DNA of 64,000 nt from the NCBI RefSeq assembly GCF_037975245.1, contig NC_092582.1, forward strand, positions 6,242,001-6,306,000, in the 5' to 3' direction. Shown piece after piece: positions 9,962 to 23,992 of this stretch. The stretch comes from Apostichopus japonicus. Taxonomy: Eukaryota > Echinodermata > Holothuroidea > Aspidochirotida > Stichopodidae. How positions within the stretch are numbered: position 1 is the first letter of the stretch; every line of letters begins with the position of its first letter. Below the pieces are notes generated by a model. The model saw nothing but the letters and a program-made list of their open reading frames with translations. It made no database searches and had not been told where the DNA came from. The translations under genes were made by a program, and so were the position numbers.

Positions 9962-12900
9962 ACAAACAAAAAGTGATGGGTGAATCAAAAGGAAGAGAGT
10001 GCTGGATAAGACCCTGCTAGTGGGTGTGATATTTTCATCAAAAAAGCAGTGATTTTACATCATTTTGACATTTGTTGGTATAAAAGCAAGCAGAGGAAGA
10101 AGTTTGATTTGTTTAATCTATAATTGTTGCTAAAAATACAAACAGAGGTTGTCTAGGTTTAAGTTTTTTTTCATAAAATATTTTGGTATTATCTATCTAA
10201 GATTCTAGAGGCTGTTGCCATGTACAGGCATTATGGTTCTGCTAAATGGTTCAAAAGGTTGAATTTTTATCAATTTGTTTGATCATGGCATTGTGCCTTT
10301 GACCTTAGATCTTTCCAGCTCTGTTTATCGCAGGGTTATGTTTTCGATTTCAATGATTTGACTCGAGAATACTTTGACATAGCCAGTATCATTAATGTAG
10401 GATTGTGACACTTCAATACATTTAAAAACAAATTTAGTAAGATAAACCATCCAGCCTTGAATTGATCAACATTGCCTTTTTTTTTCGAGGGGGGGGGGGT
10501 GGCAACATTTGCTTCATTCTTGTGGAATACTTTGGAATACTTCACTGGACAATTAGGCAGGAAAGATGAGGTAAATGAAAAATATCATTTGTAATTTTTA
10601 GTTTTTCACTAAAATCCCACAAATTCAAGAATGATGTAGGGATAAACAGCAACAGTGTGCGGATGGAAGAATTAATACATTACCTTGAGCCCAGGTTTTT
10701 TGAAGTTTTCTTCTGCTTGGTGACCCAACCTCCACATGCATCACCACCATGGCGACTGTCCAGTGGCAGATATTGTCCCCATGTGATCATTTGTTATATG
10801 ATTAAGGGTGCTGTAAAATGTATGATATGGTGTTACATCTTGCAACTTTTTGAAGTAATTTAAATTTATATTCAAGATCTTTCCATCCCCCCCCCCCCCG
10901 AACAGATACCAGCAGTTTCTTTCTTTCTTTGGGGGACCCTCCAATAAATATTTGATGCCCCTAAACCAGGGTCATGACCTCAACTTTCAATACCAGGGAC
11001 CTGGAGTTTGTAAAACAATCATAAAATACTCTGTACTGAGTTAGTGTTGTCAGTTAATTGCTAAAATTAGGATTGATGGGATGGTTGTTAAGCACATAGA
11101 TATATATCATAGTTTGAGATTGGGGGTATCCAGTTATGGATGACTATTACAAGGATTTGACATAATTCAATATTATGAGCCAACCTAACAAACATTAAAT
11201 GTGGTGGTGAGGGGGGGGGGGGTTGTCTGTTCACCCTCGTTATCAAAAAACTTATGAATATGCAAATACTATAAACCACTGGTACCGAACAATTTTGTTT
11301 TATTGTTCATGCATAGGTTTCATTATAGAGTAGTTTATTAGGAATATGTTCTCTTTATATATGTGTTTTGTTATTTATGTTTAAATATGTTTGTCCAGAT
11401 ATGTTGTTTTGAAAGGTGAATGAATATAATTATGGTATATTACACCTTGAAAACTTAGAGTCTGTAGTGGTGGTGAATTGGTGGTGAGTAGAGTGTGTGT
11501 AGAGGGAGTGGGGCAGGGGGGGGGGGGTGAGACTAGGGGAAAGGAGAAAATGAATGTGAAGCAAATATAGAATCATATAGGTCTTGATTAACAATTATAT
11601 TTAGATTTATATAGTAATAATTTTTCATCTTTGTAAATAATATAGTGAAATAATGTAAATTTGATGAAATTTTGTGATTTCAAAACCAATGTCTTTCAAG
11701 AAAAATTCCTTTGATAGGCTATGTGGCAGGGTTCCAAGCCACATTGTTAATAGCATTCCTTCACGTGGAAGCCTTGCATTTAAAAAACACTGTGACAGAT
11801 ATATTATATATGTTAATGGATTAGATTTAATCATGTGAAGTAATTGTTTTATTGGTGTGGTTAGATTAGAGTCTTTTGTTTCATGTCAACTAATTTGGGT
11901 AGATTTATTTCAAAATTAAAAGGGAATTGTGTCTCCTGTCAGGGCCAAATTTTTTTTGTTTTAATATTTAAAAAAACTGTATGAACAATAACATATATGC
12001 TAACCTCTCCAATTTTTATGTCTCATCTCATGTTGGGATCACCAAATCTTACGAGCAAATTTTCTTAAACCGACAAAGCAAAGTTAATTTACTACCAGGA
12101 ATTGGGGATATTTATAATCTTGAAACACTGACTTTTATTTCACATCCAGAACAATTTGTAAAATCTTCTGGGCTTTCTGGCTCAGTTCCAAATGTTCGTC
12201 TTGGAAATCTCTAGATTTATAACTGTTTGATAAATTGGCACTTCTGAAATAACATTAAGAACCTTAAATTTCTTACTTGTAAAACAAATTGACAACACAA
12301 ACTAAAATGTTTATTTGTTGCTGATTCTGCCAGAAATAATCAACAAATATAGATAAATTGCTGCAGTCAAATCTATTGAGGAATTGCTTTGATGTTTCAC
12401 TTCTTGTTGTGATTATCATCCCAGAATGCTGACATTGTGGTAATTTAATTAATAAATTAACCTCCCATTGGGACTCTGGAAGCAACCTGGAACCAGAAAA
12501 AGGTCTGCTGTTTACTGAAAGTTGTTCTCCAAAAATAACTTTCTATTGAGTATATCCTTGAGACGATGTCAACATTAAATTATTTCTAATATTTTTGGTT
12601 GTTGCATTTTTAGTATGGATGTATAATACACAAAAGTATCATGGTTTGTTACCTAATTGAATACAAGTAATCTCTTTATAACTAGATAACTTGATAAGTT
12701 AATTCTGCTATCCCTTTCAATGTCAATGGCTCTATTGGACACGTTTATTTCCTTCGGATATTTAACTAGTACTTTTCGAACATATAGCCTGCACACTATC
12801 TTTCTTCGTGCTATTTTTTAATTTTAGTGAACTACTCTACCCACTTATATACTACACCCATAATGAAGGTTTGATTTCATTGTGTTATGTCTTTAAGCTA

Positions 12901-13790
12901 TTGAGACAAAAGAAAGAGATTCGATATTTGGTTTTATAAAATTATATATGATAAGAAACTTACAACATTAAGTTAAACTACTGGATAAAGTACAATTGCC
13001 CGACATTGTAAGTTTTCCTTTGTGCGTGTATAATGTGTACAATTTTCGTCACACATTGTCCCTCCACAAGTGCGAATCTTTCCACAGCTATAAGTGTTCT
13101 TTGAATATTTATGAGGTTTATATTGATGTGTGCTGCTGATACTGAAAAGTATTTGCTATCCAGAAAAAGTAATAAAATTCAAAACTCGATACTATAAAAC
13201 GGATTGAAAGTGTGCTTTTCTTGTTCGTTTGGTAACCAGGGTAACGACGACAGAGAGATACCTTCATATAAATTAGTTTTTATGCAGTTTTTCGATTTGT
13301 TTTTTGCTCAAGTTTTACAAAACCTGTCAAGACTGAACACAAAAAAAAGAAGATAGCAAACGTGTATAAGAAGGAAAGTACTTCTCGATTTCTTTTCATA
13401 AAGGATAATGAGTGAGTGATAAATGATTTGATACGCAACAGTTACCTTTTCTCCCCAACCAGACACTTTCCAAATTAGTATTAATCACATTATTTAAACA
13501 TTTTCATTATTTGCATTGAGCTTTGAATAATCCACATTGTTGTGAGATGATAGCATCGGAAAACATCAACAAAAAAACCAACAAACCAAAACAAAAGAGG
13601 TAAATTTAAGCTAGTGTTACTGGTTGAAAAATGGAAACAAGTGAATTTGGAAATGAGAATAATGAACAATAGTGCATATGCTACTCAGAACCATATTAAC
13701 CTTGATATTATACTCAGGTGGTTGATTCTTCTTGTGATATTACCCAGACGAAACAATTACAATGGTCTGTGCGTATGTTACCGTAGCTTT

Positions 13791-13855
13791 TCTATGACTA
13801 ATATGTATATACTGCCCTCTGTCATTCTATGACTAATATGTATAAACTGCCCTCT
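13791..13855. repeat. 35-bp tandem duplication
   Basis: TCTATGACTAATATGTATA begins at 13791 and again at 13826, with one or two differences between copies. Confidence 0.8.
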
Positions 13856-14647
13856 AAATGTTTCCTGTACCAATGTTTATTAGAATCACAAAGAAATATT
13901 AGCCTTCTAATATACATTGCCCAGTTTCTTTGTTTGCACAAGCGCGTATGTGTTATCTCGAAATCCCATATCTTTCAACTCCTGACACATTACACAAATT
14001 AGCATGCTTAATTTATAGAAATTATTTCTTTACACAGACAAGATTATGTTAAACTGAATTAACGTGCTTACCCATATATTTTGCCACCCATATTAACATT
14101 TCTACACAGACCTATTGACGTGTTCTTACTACACAGATGTATCCTTTCCTGCTAACCAGGGAGCTGTTATGCGAACATCGGTTTACGCAAATTTTTATAG
14201 TTCCACACACTTTTCGTTTGAAGCTAATAAATTTATGTTTCCCATATAAATTCACAGTGTGGCTTTATGTGCTAATTAACCGTCAAATAAACTAAGATTA
14301 AATTAAAACATAAGTCGAAGTTTCCGGCAAAAAAATGGAGATTAAATCAATGCTGCTTTTCTGACAAAAGGCTCCCGTCACCAAGACCAATGCAGTTTGC
14401 ATCCTCGGGTAACATAACGGTATTAATTCTGCAAATAAGAAAACAAAGATGTCGTTCAGTATTAAAAAATCCTTGCGGATTGGTCGTTTGTTGATATTGA
14501 TTTAGCCTATAGTTAGATATGGGACTTAAAAATTCGAAAGCTGCATTGTGAAGAACACCAGTATATGGCAATACTTTGAATGTAATTCTGGTCACATGAT
14601 AAAAAGAGTTTCTTTTACTAACATTATGTAGATAGGAAGGAGGTATA

Positions 14648-14930
14648 ATAATAATAATAATAATAAGCAGTTTTTATTACGGCGCTTAAGCGACCACAAA
14701 TGTGGGAGAAGCCCGCAAGGGCTATATATGGATTACAACTTACACGTCGGGTGGCTTCCAATTCAACATTTTAACTCAAATTTGGAATCTTTTCCATTTA
14801 GAAAGTCATTTCAGTTGGATGAAAAACCCACTTTACTATGACCCGGCCGGGTATCGAACCCGGAACCTCCCGATTGCTAAGCCTCATTGTTTAAGATAAA
14901 CAACATTACCTATTCGGGCTCAGCTTGAGA
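14648..14930 (-). mobile_element. tRNA-derived SINE, minus strand
   Basis: On the minus strand a tRNA-like head carries the B box GGTTCGATACC inside a CCGGG/CCCGG T-arm (around 14842-14864). A body of about 150 bases follows, then GTGGTCGCTTAAGCGCCG and a (TTA)n tail, seen as (TAA)n at 14648-14668 on the plus strand. The head and body differ from the SINE at 1597-1988, so at least two SINE families are present. Confidence 0.7.
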
Positions 14931-16589
14931 CCTTCGACTACAAAGTTGATAATTCCACTGCTTGTTTTCTTGTTTCGCTCGGGGTTATCAAAGGGTTGTA
15001 AATCCCGTACCATTACTACTGCTGCGGGGTCGGTAGAGCCAAATCGAAACATTTGAACGTCTGTTCGTATTGCCACTGTAACAACCTGGTAATGATTACA
15101 TATATTGACTGCGTTGTGTTATAGAAAATATTCGATTACCATATAAATGTTAGTGGCAAACTGAAGCTATATATGAAAAGGCAGAGGCAAAATAATAATA
15201 ATAATAATAATAAAAACGGATGAGGTCTGGGTCTTCACCAGCATATTATTCTTGTTTCTGTAGATGCTACGGTGGCCCAGATTGGACATTGAAATTTCGA
15301 TAATTTTAAATCCAAATTCTACTTATTCTGAGGCCTATAAACTGTATTTATTTCATTTCTCCATCAATATGTATAGACGTTTTTATGAGGTATAATTTTC
15401 TTTTATCAATGATACACCTTAAAAAGTTTTTATCCCGGTGTAAATTTGACAGGGCCTTCAGTTATATAATCTATTTTCGAGTATATAATCAAAGCTCCAT
15501 TTTACACGTTGTTTGGAATCATCAGAAGTCCACACAAAACAGCGATTTATGGAGAATACTGACAGGAGTCGACGAGAAGCGCACTAGCCTGTACAATTTT
15601 ATGGTGCATTAAAATAATGCTCCATTCCAACGCACCCACACCCCTCCCCACTACTCAGTTCCCTAAATATGTTGAACACCCATCCGTTCGGCACTGGTTT
15701 ATATGAGAATTCAGGGACCTTACTATTTACAAGTTGCATTTGTTTCCACGTTCAGCTGTTAAACGAGTTGTTTCTTCCCGAGAATTATGCACACACACAA
15801 ACTTGCACGGTTTATTTAAGCCAGAGAAGGCATCTGAAACAAGCTTAATTCAATCATTGTAATTCGTCAAGCTTTTTGCATTACGACATATATTTCGTAT
15901 TATATGAGTTGGAGGGGCATGGGACGTGAGGAGGGTGGAGGGGGTGGGGTGGTGGTTGATAAAGCAACTGTCTTTGTCTATATCGATATTTATGTTAAGT
16001 TATATAGAACTTTAAAAGAAATAAATTTCTAATACTGAAAAGCTCATGTCACGCAAATGTCTAGTCTTACGTACTATTTCCGTTTGTGTTTCATTCCGTT
16101 GGAGTTTGATAACTAGCGGTTAATTGCCCTTACCTGTATCGGTTTCTTCATAATATGGGCCACCTCCTCCGCAAACTCTGAAATGAAATTATCAGGAACC
16201 TTATCTTTGGATAAATTCGTCGTTATAAATATTAAAGGCATGATGTACGATGAATTCTGTCGGTATTTGGTGAATCGCGGCTTTCAACTGCTTTACAGTA
16301 AATGACTGGAATGTCTAATGAATGGACCGATTTTGTTCTTCACGTGTGTAGCCTATGTATGACCATATGTGTATGTTTATAGCCTGTAAATATCGTCTTA
16401 CCTAGCTTGTTTGTATCGAGGCCGTATGGTATACTTTTATTTGTGTATTATTGTATGAAGTCAAGTCAAGGCAAAACAAAGCGCACCATGGATTAAGTAT
16501 CCGCCCGCATATAAAAGGAATACATATGTAGGCCGTATGGTTTTGCCATGCATTTTTTCTAACTATCTATATATCTTCATATCTATATC

Positions 16590-16689
<100 letters not shown>

Positions 16690-18987
16690 CATAGTTCTAT
16701 GCGTGTGTATATGTGGACTAAAGGCGTGTGTGAGGGTGGGGGGGGGGTATAGTATTAGTATTTACCACATGTTAATTGTGATTTAGGAAATTTAAGGGAA
16801 ACATGTATGAGTAATTCATTGTTTGGAAATGAAACATGACCAATCAAAGTCACGAACTGCACAGGCAGTTTGGGGGGGGGGAGGGGAGACCCCGCAGCAC
16901 AGAGACCCCGGAGCAGCACCCCTCACCTCCCTTGGAGTCCCATTGGAGTCCCCGCTGGTTCTTCCATAAAGGTTCACGTCTCTGCCTAAATCATACGGGG
17001 GAATTTGGTCCCCCACCCCGCTCCCACACCTTCGAAATGCTAAGGGTGCACGCAACTAATGTACACATTATATATAGGGGATTTTACACAACGGAGATAC
17101 TTTATCCGGTTGTTTTAAACTGAACTATAATATCCGCCCGGATAAAATACTTGGGGGGGGGGGGTTACACTGACACTCCGGTTTGTCTAATTTCAAGCTT
17201 CTGGCGATCAGTCATTTCGTTCCCTATTAACAGTACATATAATCATTTTCCACGAGAAACTATTATATTTACACGAGCCTAGCTTTAGTAGCCTTGATTA
17301 AATCCAGTCTCCTTTTTGTCTTTCGATAAAGGTCACTGCCTTCTATTCAGTTCATTGAAGTTACGTTTTGCCACTGACTCAAGTTAAATTTGAATACAAT
17401 CAAACAAACACAGTGAGCAATATTTACAATTTGCTTGAATCGAAAAGGTGAAAGAAAGAAGTCTTTTATTACTGCTCACCGAATTGTATACATATACAAA
17501 TATATTCAACTACGTTATCGAACACCTGTATATAATATATAGTGCTATTGTATAGAGGTTCTGCTTATTATTAACGTATAACGCTTCGTGACAAAACTAT
17601 AGCAGCAAAGCCTATACAATTTAAATGAACAGTGAGGCAATGGATTGGATGTCACCGAGCTGTCACTAATAACGTAAGTCTCTGATATAAGCTGACATAC
17701 AGGAATTTCGCTTAATGTATTAACTAACGCGAAAAGACGCAAGCTTTCTTGCGCGATCTTTTAGCGACAACAATTCGTAGATCGGGAACTGACACGTTAA
17801 AATATCTATACATACTTCGGCGAAGTGACTGGGATCGTTAAAGTTGGAGAATACTCTTTGCTTTTTGCATGACTGTATAGCCTGTGTAGAGAATTATCAT
17901 CTCCGGACGAAGAACGCTATCACTTTTTAACACATTTCCACCAAATATTCATACCTGCAAATATTGAGCAAATCGTATGTGGATGATATATGGAACCTTT
18001 ACATGAGATATGATTTGCTTCATAATGTAGTGAAGGAAAGGTATCAGTTACTAAGGTAACCGGTTTCAATGTAGGTCGAAGAAATCAGCTGATCTAGAGC
18101 TATCGGTTGCTTATCAGTTGCACGATTGTTTTTAATTATTCGGCGTATAACAAGGCATAATTTGTGGAACCTGTGTTGAGCTTTGACGCATCATATAGTA
18201 ATTCACTGATGCAGTGGGATATGTACATAGCTGAATAGTTATGCTTAAAGTCTTAGAACGTTGATCGCCGGACGGTCTCGCTTGTCACTGAGTACCGTTT
18301 TCAACAACAGCCTATTAACCTGAAATTTAATCGTTAATTACCCTAGATCTTGCCCGCAGTCTTAAAATAATCTTGCACTAGAACTTTTCTGACTGTTTTC
18401 TTCTTTTAACCTTTTCTTTTGTTCCCAAATAGCTAAACAACCGTATCGTTTGAACCTTCAAGCCACGACGGCGGTTCTAACATACATGTCACACTAGAGT
18501 TTCACTTAGCAACCCATGTGGCCTTGCCAGTCAGTTACATCTTCTCATCATCGAGTTGGTATATTCATTAGTAACAGACGGTCATTTATTTCAGATTTCA
18601 TTCAGAACGAATCAGATTGTACCATTGATGATGTTACGGTATTGTTATTAACAAGCCGGCGTTGCATCACTGAGAATGATATCACTTCTAAGAAGAAAAG
18701 CGAAGCTAACGCGCGGTTTATACGAAACTCTATAAGTGCAGACTACACAACCGTGACCGCCATTTTGCCAAATTGGATTTTAATTAAAAGGAATCGATAA
18801 AGACTCAACATCCACAGATGATAGCAGCAGCAGGGATAAAAATAATGTGCGAGTGTTTTCTTGAATAAAAATAACCGAAGCATGGAGCTTTTCATATGAC
18901 TCATCCATAAATAGATAAATCATATATATAATAACAACAACAACAATAAAGCAATCAGTGCCCAGGGTCGAGAATTCCGATTAGGAA

Positions 18988-18993
18988 ATGGCG
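18988..18993 (+). CDS. Candidate first coding exon of gene 2 (Met-Ala)
   Basis: TAG GAA ATG GCG GTAAGT: an in-frame stop at 18982-18984, a start in good context (G at -3, G at +4) and a near-perfect donor at 18994, leaving phase 0. The transmembrane exon at 38132 is entered in phase 0, lacks its own ATG at the start and needs a short N-terminus. Joining the two gives a membrane anchor starting MAIVVGQLSFILIAVG. An AP-1-like TGACTCA (18897-18903) lies about 85 bases upstream and an AT-rich ATAAATAG soon after it. This is inferred from signals only; a 19-kb intron would separate the exons. Confidence 0.35.
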
Positions 18994-19712
18994 GTAAGTC
19001 AATAAGCATTATCAATCTTTCCTATTTTTTAGTGTTTTATATATCAAATTATGTAGAAACTGTATTATCTGTATACCTAATATTTCTCTCAAAATGATTC
19101 TCTAATGGCGTGTCTCGCCGTGAGGAATTGTACAATGGCTAAGTATCTTTATACTTACATCATGTAATCGAGTGTATACTGTGCGTATGAACTGAACGTT
19201 AGATTTTCTCGGCATATGGACTTGTTGACTGCTGGCCTATAGCGTAGCCCATCCTGACGTTAAAACCCACAGCTTCAGGGAGAGGTGTCGCCACGCAAAT
19301 TGCAATTTAAGAGGGTTTAACGAGGGCGGAGGGGGGGGGGGGGTAGGGGATGGAAGTGATGCAGTGGAAGTATACTGCGCATTTTGAAAAGTTAATGGCC
19401 GTGGTGGGGAGGGGGGTGAGGTATGACTAATTTACTGAACGAAATTGTGTAAAGAGTTTTTCACAGACTACGTAGCCTGACTGCGACCTTTTCTTAGAAT
19501 TTCTGAAGTACTTGTAACACAGCAGGGGTAGTCTATCTCACTATTCAAGCGTATATACAAAACACGTAGAACAAATAACGACACACGAAAACGGAACGGT
19601 TAAAAACTTACAAATTATTCCTCATTCACTTAGACCTTCACCTGTCGAAATTCGACTAGCTATTCCGAGTATTCCTTTCAAATTACACAGTTATTTGATC
19701 TACATTCGGTTA

Positions 19713-20130
19713 CCTTATAACAGGGTTGTCCAACCTTTTGCAGAGGAGGGCCACATGGAATGATTATGATGAAGGAGGGGGCCGCATGAACCCTACGCTC
19801 GATTTTTCGATTTTTTGCCCGAAGCCCAAGGCAACAAAATGTGAGCACTGCGCGTGGAGCGCACTGATTTATTTTCCTTCCTGATAAAACAGTTGAAGTC
19901 CAGCCGCCCCCCCCCCCCCCTCCGCTTAGAGAGTGTCACACAAACTGACCTGTATGCAGTTTTGTGGACCCAGAAGGTTCGAATGATTGATTGTATAGCT
20001 TCAAATTGTTATCAATAAATCTGCTCACTAAAATTTCGCACCGTAGAGCATCTCGCGCGGGCCGGACGCAACCCTGCGGCGGGCCGGACTGTGGCCCGCG
20101 GGCCGTAGGTTAGACAACCCTGCCTTATAA
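19713..20130. mobile_element. hAT-type non-autonomous transposon with perfect 8-bp target duplication
   Basis: The element spans 19721-20122. It starts CAGGGTTGTCCAACC and ends GGTTAGACAACCCTG, terminal inverted repeats matching at 14 of 15 bases. It is flanked by CCTTATAA at 19713-19720 and 20123-20130, an exact 8-bp target duplication, the hAT hallmark. At 402 bp with no transposase frame it must have been moved in trans. The GGCCGGAC and GGCCCGCGGGCC segments inside the right end are typical of Charlie-like hAT ends. Confidence 0.9.
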
Positions 20131-20684
20131 CATATATACAATGATGCATTCACGGCGTGATTATCATAGCCTAGCCTTTGTTCTTCCGCTCAAAAGATAT
20201 TACGTAATTTCTGTACCGCCAACATTTCTTTTTCAGTCAAAAGTCCCCAAATACCCTTTAATGCTCTCGGCATATATGTCAAACACGTATATATAGTTCA
20301 GTTTCTTTTATACTGTGTTGTACTACTAAAAAATACGCAACATAACAACAGTCAATAGCAAATTAAAAATTGTCATCAACGGATTTTAAAACGGCATTTT
20401 GCACTGAAAATGCATGGATGGGCATTGCAGTTAAAACTGAAAACTCTACACATGAACCCCCACATGAAAAGCAAACACAAATACAATGCATATGATACAA
20501 CAGAAATATGAAAATAATAATCCGATTTTGCCCGAACATTATTGATATCGGCTATGCCTCCATTTCACATAATATTGATTCAACTTGATAGGCCATATAA
20601 TATTATTTCAAAGATTCAAATTCTCGAAGATTGGGCATCTTTTCATTTCAAATTGGAAGTGAATCTATCACATGACCCTTATAT

Positions 20685-21044
20685 AACGTAACCAGTGGCG
20701 TAGGAAGGTACTTTTGAGTGGGGGGGGGCTGAAGACTGATGGCCGGCCTGGGGAGGGGGTGTCCCCCCTTTTGGATTTTTTTGCATTTCCAGGTGGCCTC
20801 AGATGCAATTTGGTGCAATATAGCACACTTCAACACTCACTCCATTTTGTAAATAATTTTGCATTTTCACCTGGCCTTAGATGCAATTTGGTGCTCCAAA
20901 TGAGATTTTTTTCTCATTTGGAAATGAAAAAGGGGTTTTCTGACTTGCGAAGCAGGGGGGGGGGCGGAATGATACTTCCGCCCCCATATTTTTCACTGGG
21001 GGTGGCGCCCACATCCCCCCGGTTCCTACGCCCTTGAACGTCAC
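20685..21044. mobile_element. hAT-type MITE with 8-bp target duplication (one mismatch)
   Basis: The element spans 20693-21036. The left end CAGTGGCGTAGGAAGG and the right end GGTTCCTACGCCCTTG are inverted repeats. Flanks are AACGTAAC (20685-20692) and AACGTCAC (21037-21044), 7 of 8 matching. Inside, a module containing CAGATGCAATTTGGTGC-like sequence occurs twice. It also has poly-G runs near both ends. No transposase is present. Confidence 0.8.
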
Positions 21045-21427
21045 CAACGGCATGACGGCAATAATCAAATCCGTTCTCCTGAATTCAACTATACAATTTC
21101 ATTTGTAATTTAATCAAACTTAGTCCATAGAGTATACATGACGCACTACATTAATTAAATTCATGCATCGCAATTTGTATGCTTAATTTCCTTAATGTTG
21201 TTTCGTGTAAACTGTAAAGGAAGGTTTGTTTGCTGTCACTCGCTGTTGTTTAAGCATGGATTCATAACTGACATAACAATTTATACAATCAAGGTCATGA
21301 CGTCAGATGGTATATAAACATGAAACAATATGCCAGGGGTACGCATAGGTTACATGTAATTCAGGGATACTAGTCAGAGTAGTAATTTCCTGGTCACATT
21401 TATCTATTTTATGATCGACTTACTGAC

Positions 21428-21832
21428 TCGGATTGTTTAACTGACTTATTGACTGACTGACTGAATATTTGGTTATCTGATGGACTAATTGACTGTCTGA
21501 CTGTCCTGACTAACTGACTTACTAACATTAACTGATTGACTGACTGACCGATTGTCTGACCGACTGACTAGCTGATTATCAGACTGATGAATTGACTGTC
21601 TTACTGACTGACCAATTGACTGACTGACTGACTAACTGATGGAGTGACTGGCTGATTTACTTACTGACTAGCTGATGATCTGACTGATTGACTGACTGAC
21701 AAGCTGATTATCTGACTGATCAATTGACTGCCTTACTGACTGTCTGACAAGCTGATTACCTGACTGATGAATTGACTGACTGACTGATTGAGGGCCGGCT
21801 GATTGTCTGACTGACTGACTGGCTGATGCATC
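21428..21832. repeat. Degenerate (GACT)n tetranucleotide array
   Basis: About 400 bases built from CTGACTGA-type tetranucleotides with many substitutions and short indels. An ancient, decayed microsatellite. Confidence 0.9.
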
Positions 21833-21899
21833 AGCTGAATGTTGTGTAAAATTCGAAGGTGCAATACTCGACCGTTAAAGAACAGATAAGGTGCCGAAA

Positions 21900-22288
21900 T
21901 ATGTAATCTTCTACTTATAGGGCTCCAACCATGGATCAGATACAGATCTAAACTGTACATTTAAGTACTGTATGGTATTATAGGGCTCCAAACATGGATC
22001 AGATACATATCTCAAGTGTATACGTTTGAGTACTGTATGGTCGTATAGGGCTCCAAACATGGATCGGATACAGATCTCAATTGTACGTTTGAGTACTGTA
22101 TGGTCTTATAGGACTCCAAACATGGATCAGATACAGATCACAATTGTACGTTTGAGTACTGTATGGTCTTATAGGGCTCCAAATATGGATCAGATACAGA
22201 TATCAATTGTACGTTTGAGTATACGGTATGGTCTTATAGAGCTCCAAACATGGATCGGATACAGATCTCAATTGTACGTTTAAGTAGA
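21900..22288. repeat. 63-bp tandem repeat, about six copies
   Basis: Units contain GGCTCCAAACATGGATCAGA and recur at 21921, 21984, 22049, 22111, 22175 and 22240 (spacing 62-65). The array runs straight into a (TA)n tract. Its long open frame is a consequence of repetition. Confidence 0.9.
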
Positions 22289-22353
22289 GATATATATAAG
22301 GTTATATATATAAGTTTATATATATAAGTTTATATATATATATATATATATAT

Positions 22354-22395
<42 letters not shown>

Positions 22396-22402
22396 ATATA
22401 TG
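22289..22402. repeat. (TA)n array with GTT and TTG interruptions
   Basis: Imperfect TA array immediately following the 63-bp tandem repeat. Confidence 0.9.
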
Positions 22403-23970
22403 TGTCAGCTATTTGATATTTGGTGAGCTTTTGTCGCTTCACTAATTTCACTGAAAAGAAACTAGTAATAAAAGGCACGTTCTAACCTTGCAGCATTGTA
22501 CACAATCTCGTTACTATTTCGAGTTAAAAGTCATACTAAAATTAAACGTGTTATAATTTGAACTGACCAGAGAACTCTCATCTATATGCAGACGATTTAC
22601 ATATTATCTGTAATCTATACCTTGCTGTTAAAAGGACTGATTCGCAAGACCTGTCGATCTTTGACATTAGCAGAAGCAAATGTGTGTAGTCATATATATT
22701 TATCGCTCTCTACAAGCGATTTTTACTAAAGACAAGGTGATTTGCTCTCGCATGATTAACCATCCAATCCAACTTTTAATGGTCATTTTAGACTTGCCAT
22801 CCCAATATTGTGAACTTCGCACACGCACACACAGGCATACATACGCACGCATACACACAGCATAATACATACAGACACCAGATCAGTATTCAGTATAGTA
22901 AAAGGTTAATGAGTTTTATCCACTTCATGGGTGATGCGATGTATATAATTTCACGCGTTATTTACACTCTTAGTATTCTGTACAACTGCTTAATATCATC
23001 GTCGATAGCGTTTCGAGTTACTAATCAATCTCTTGGCATTAAAATTCGATCGTGAAACGAAATGTCCAATAAAATGACTTTCCTTTAATAAATGGACAAG
23101 AGGCTCTCTTGGCTTGAGAATAGCATGTCCAGCTCAATTTGGATAGAATATTTATTACGTCTTATCGCTTAATACTCCATATGAATCGATATGACGAGAT
23201 ATACGTTGGAATATAACAAAATGGGGGAAGTACTTTTAACAAGTGAATATATTATCGATTCGATTTTAGCGTTTGGATTCTGAGAAGAAATATACTTTAT
23301 GACAAGAAAGAGTTATACTTACTTGCTTATCTATCTCACATATGTCTAACCAATTGTGTTATGTTTCAGTTGCAGAGCAAAAATTATATCACATTACGGA
23401 AAGCTATATTATACCTGTTTCTATTATAACAGTTACGGTACCTGGTTACAAACAACCCGTACATTGTAATGTTCAAGGAAATGCTTTGACTATTGACTAA
23501 CTGTAATGAAAGTTTATTTTGGCGTCGTGGAGATATGCGGGTTGTTTGATCAATCCAGCCACACGGTGAAAGGGGTGGGGTGAAGGTGATAGATGTCAGG
23601 GGTGGGTAGTAAGGGTGTGTCTTAAAGGAAACTGTGAATGATATCTTCAACAGGCCCGTTGGAATTTGATGCAGACAGATCATTCCTATATTTAGATGAT
23701 AAGAAACGGAAGGTAAATGTGAATTTCACATGGTATGTTGCAATTAGGTACGTTGATGATGAAAAGGGGGAAAAAACGAATCACTTTGGCTAATTCAGTG
23801 ACCGCGTACCTTGTACATGCAGTTAAATGCAACGATAACACCGTTAGAATTACATGTCCCCTGTGTTGTTTGTAAATGGACCGCATTTGTTACTTGGTGG
23901 ATACTGACATAAGTTGTAGTTATTACGGCCGTGCTTATTATAGGCTATGGCTAATAGTTTGATAACGGAG

Positions 23971-23992
23971 ATATATATATATATATATATAT
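23971..23992. repeat. Short (TA)n run
   Basis: Eleven TA units. Confidence 0.9.

Noticed and set aside
11981-12214. 77-codon frame (SSHVGITKSYEQIFLNRQSK and on) in intergenic DNA
   Set aside because: Plausible-looking residues, but I recognise no family and see no flanking splice signals or promoter. Left unannotated as a gene.
16860-17045. A copy of the repeat at 25.4-25.7 kb
   Set aside because: They share CCATAAAGGTTCA and the general G/C-run layout, but the alignment outside that is too weak to define a family by eye.
18516-18800. 94-codon frame upstream of the candidate first exon
   Set aside because: Not in phase with a good donor and without a recognisable domain. It may lie in a 5' UTR or promoter region instead.
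21428-21832. CRISPR-like or regulatory array
   Set aside because: Simple degenerate GACT microsatellite without unique spacers.
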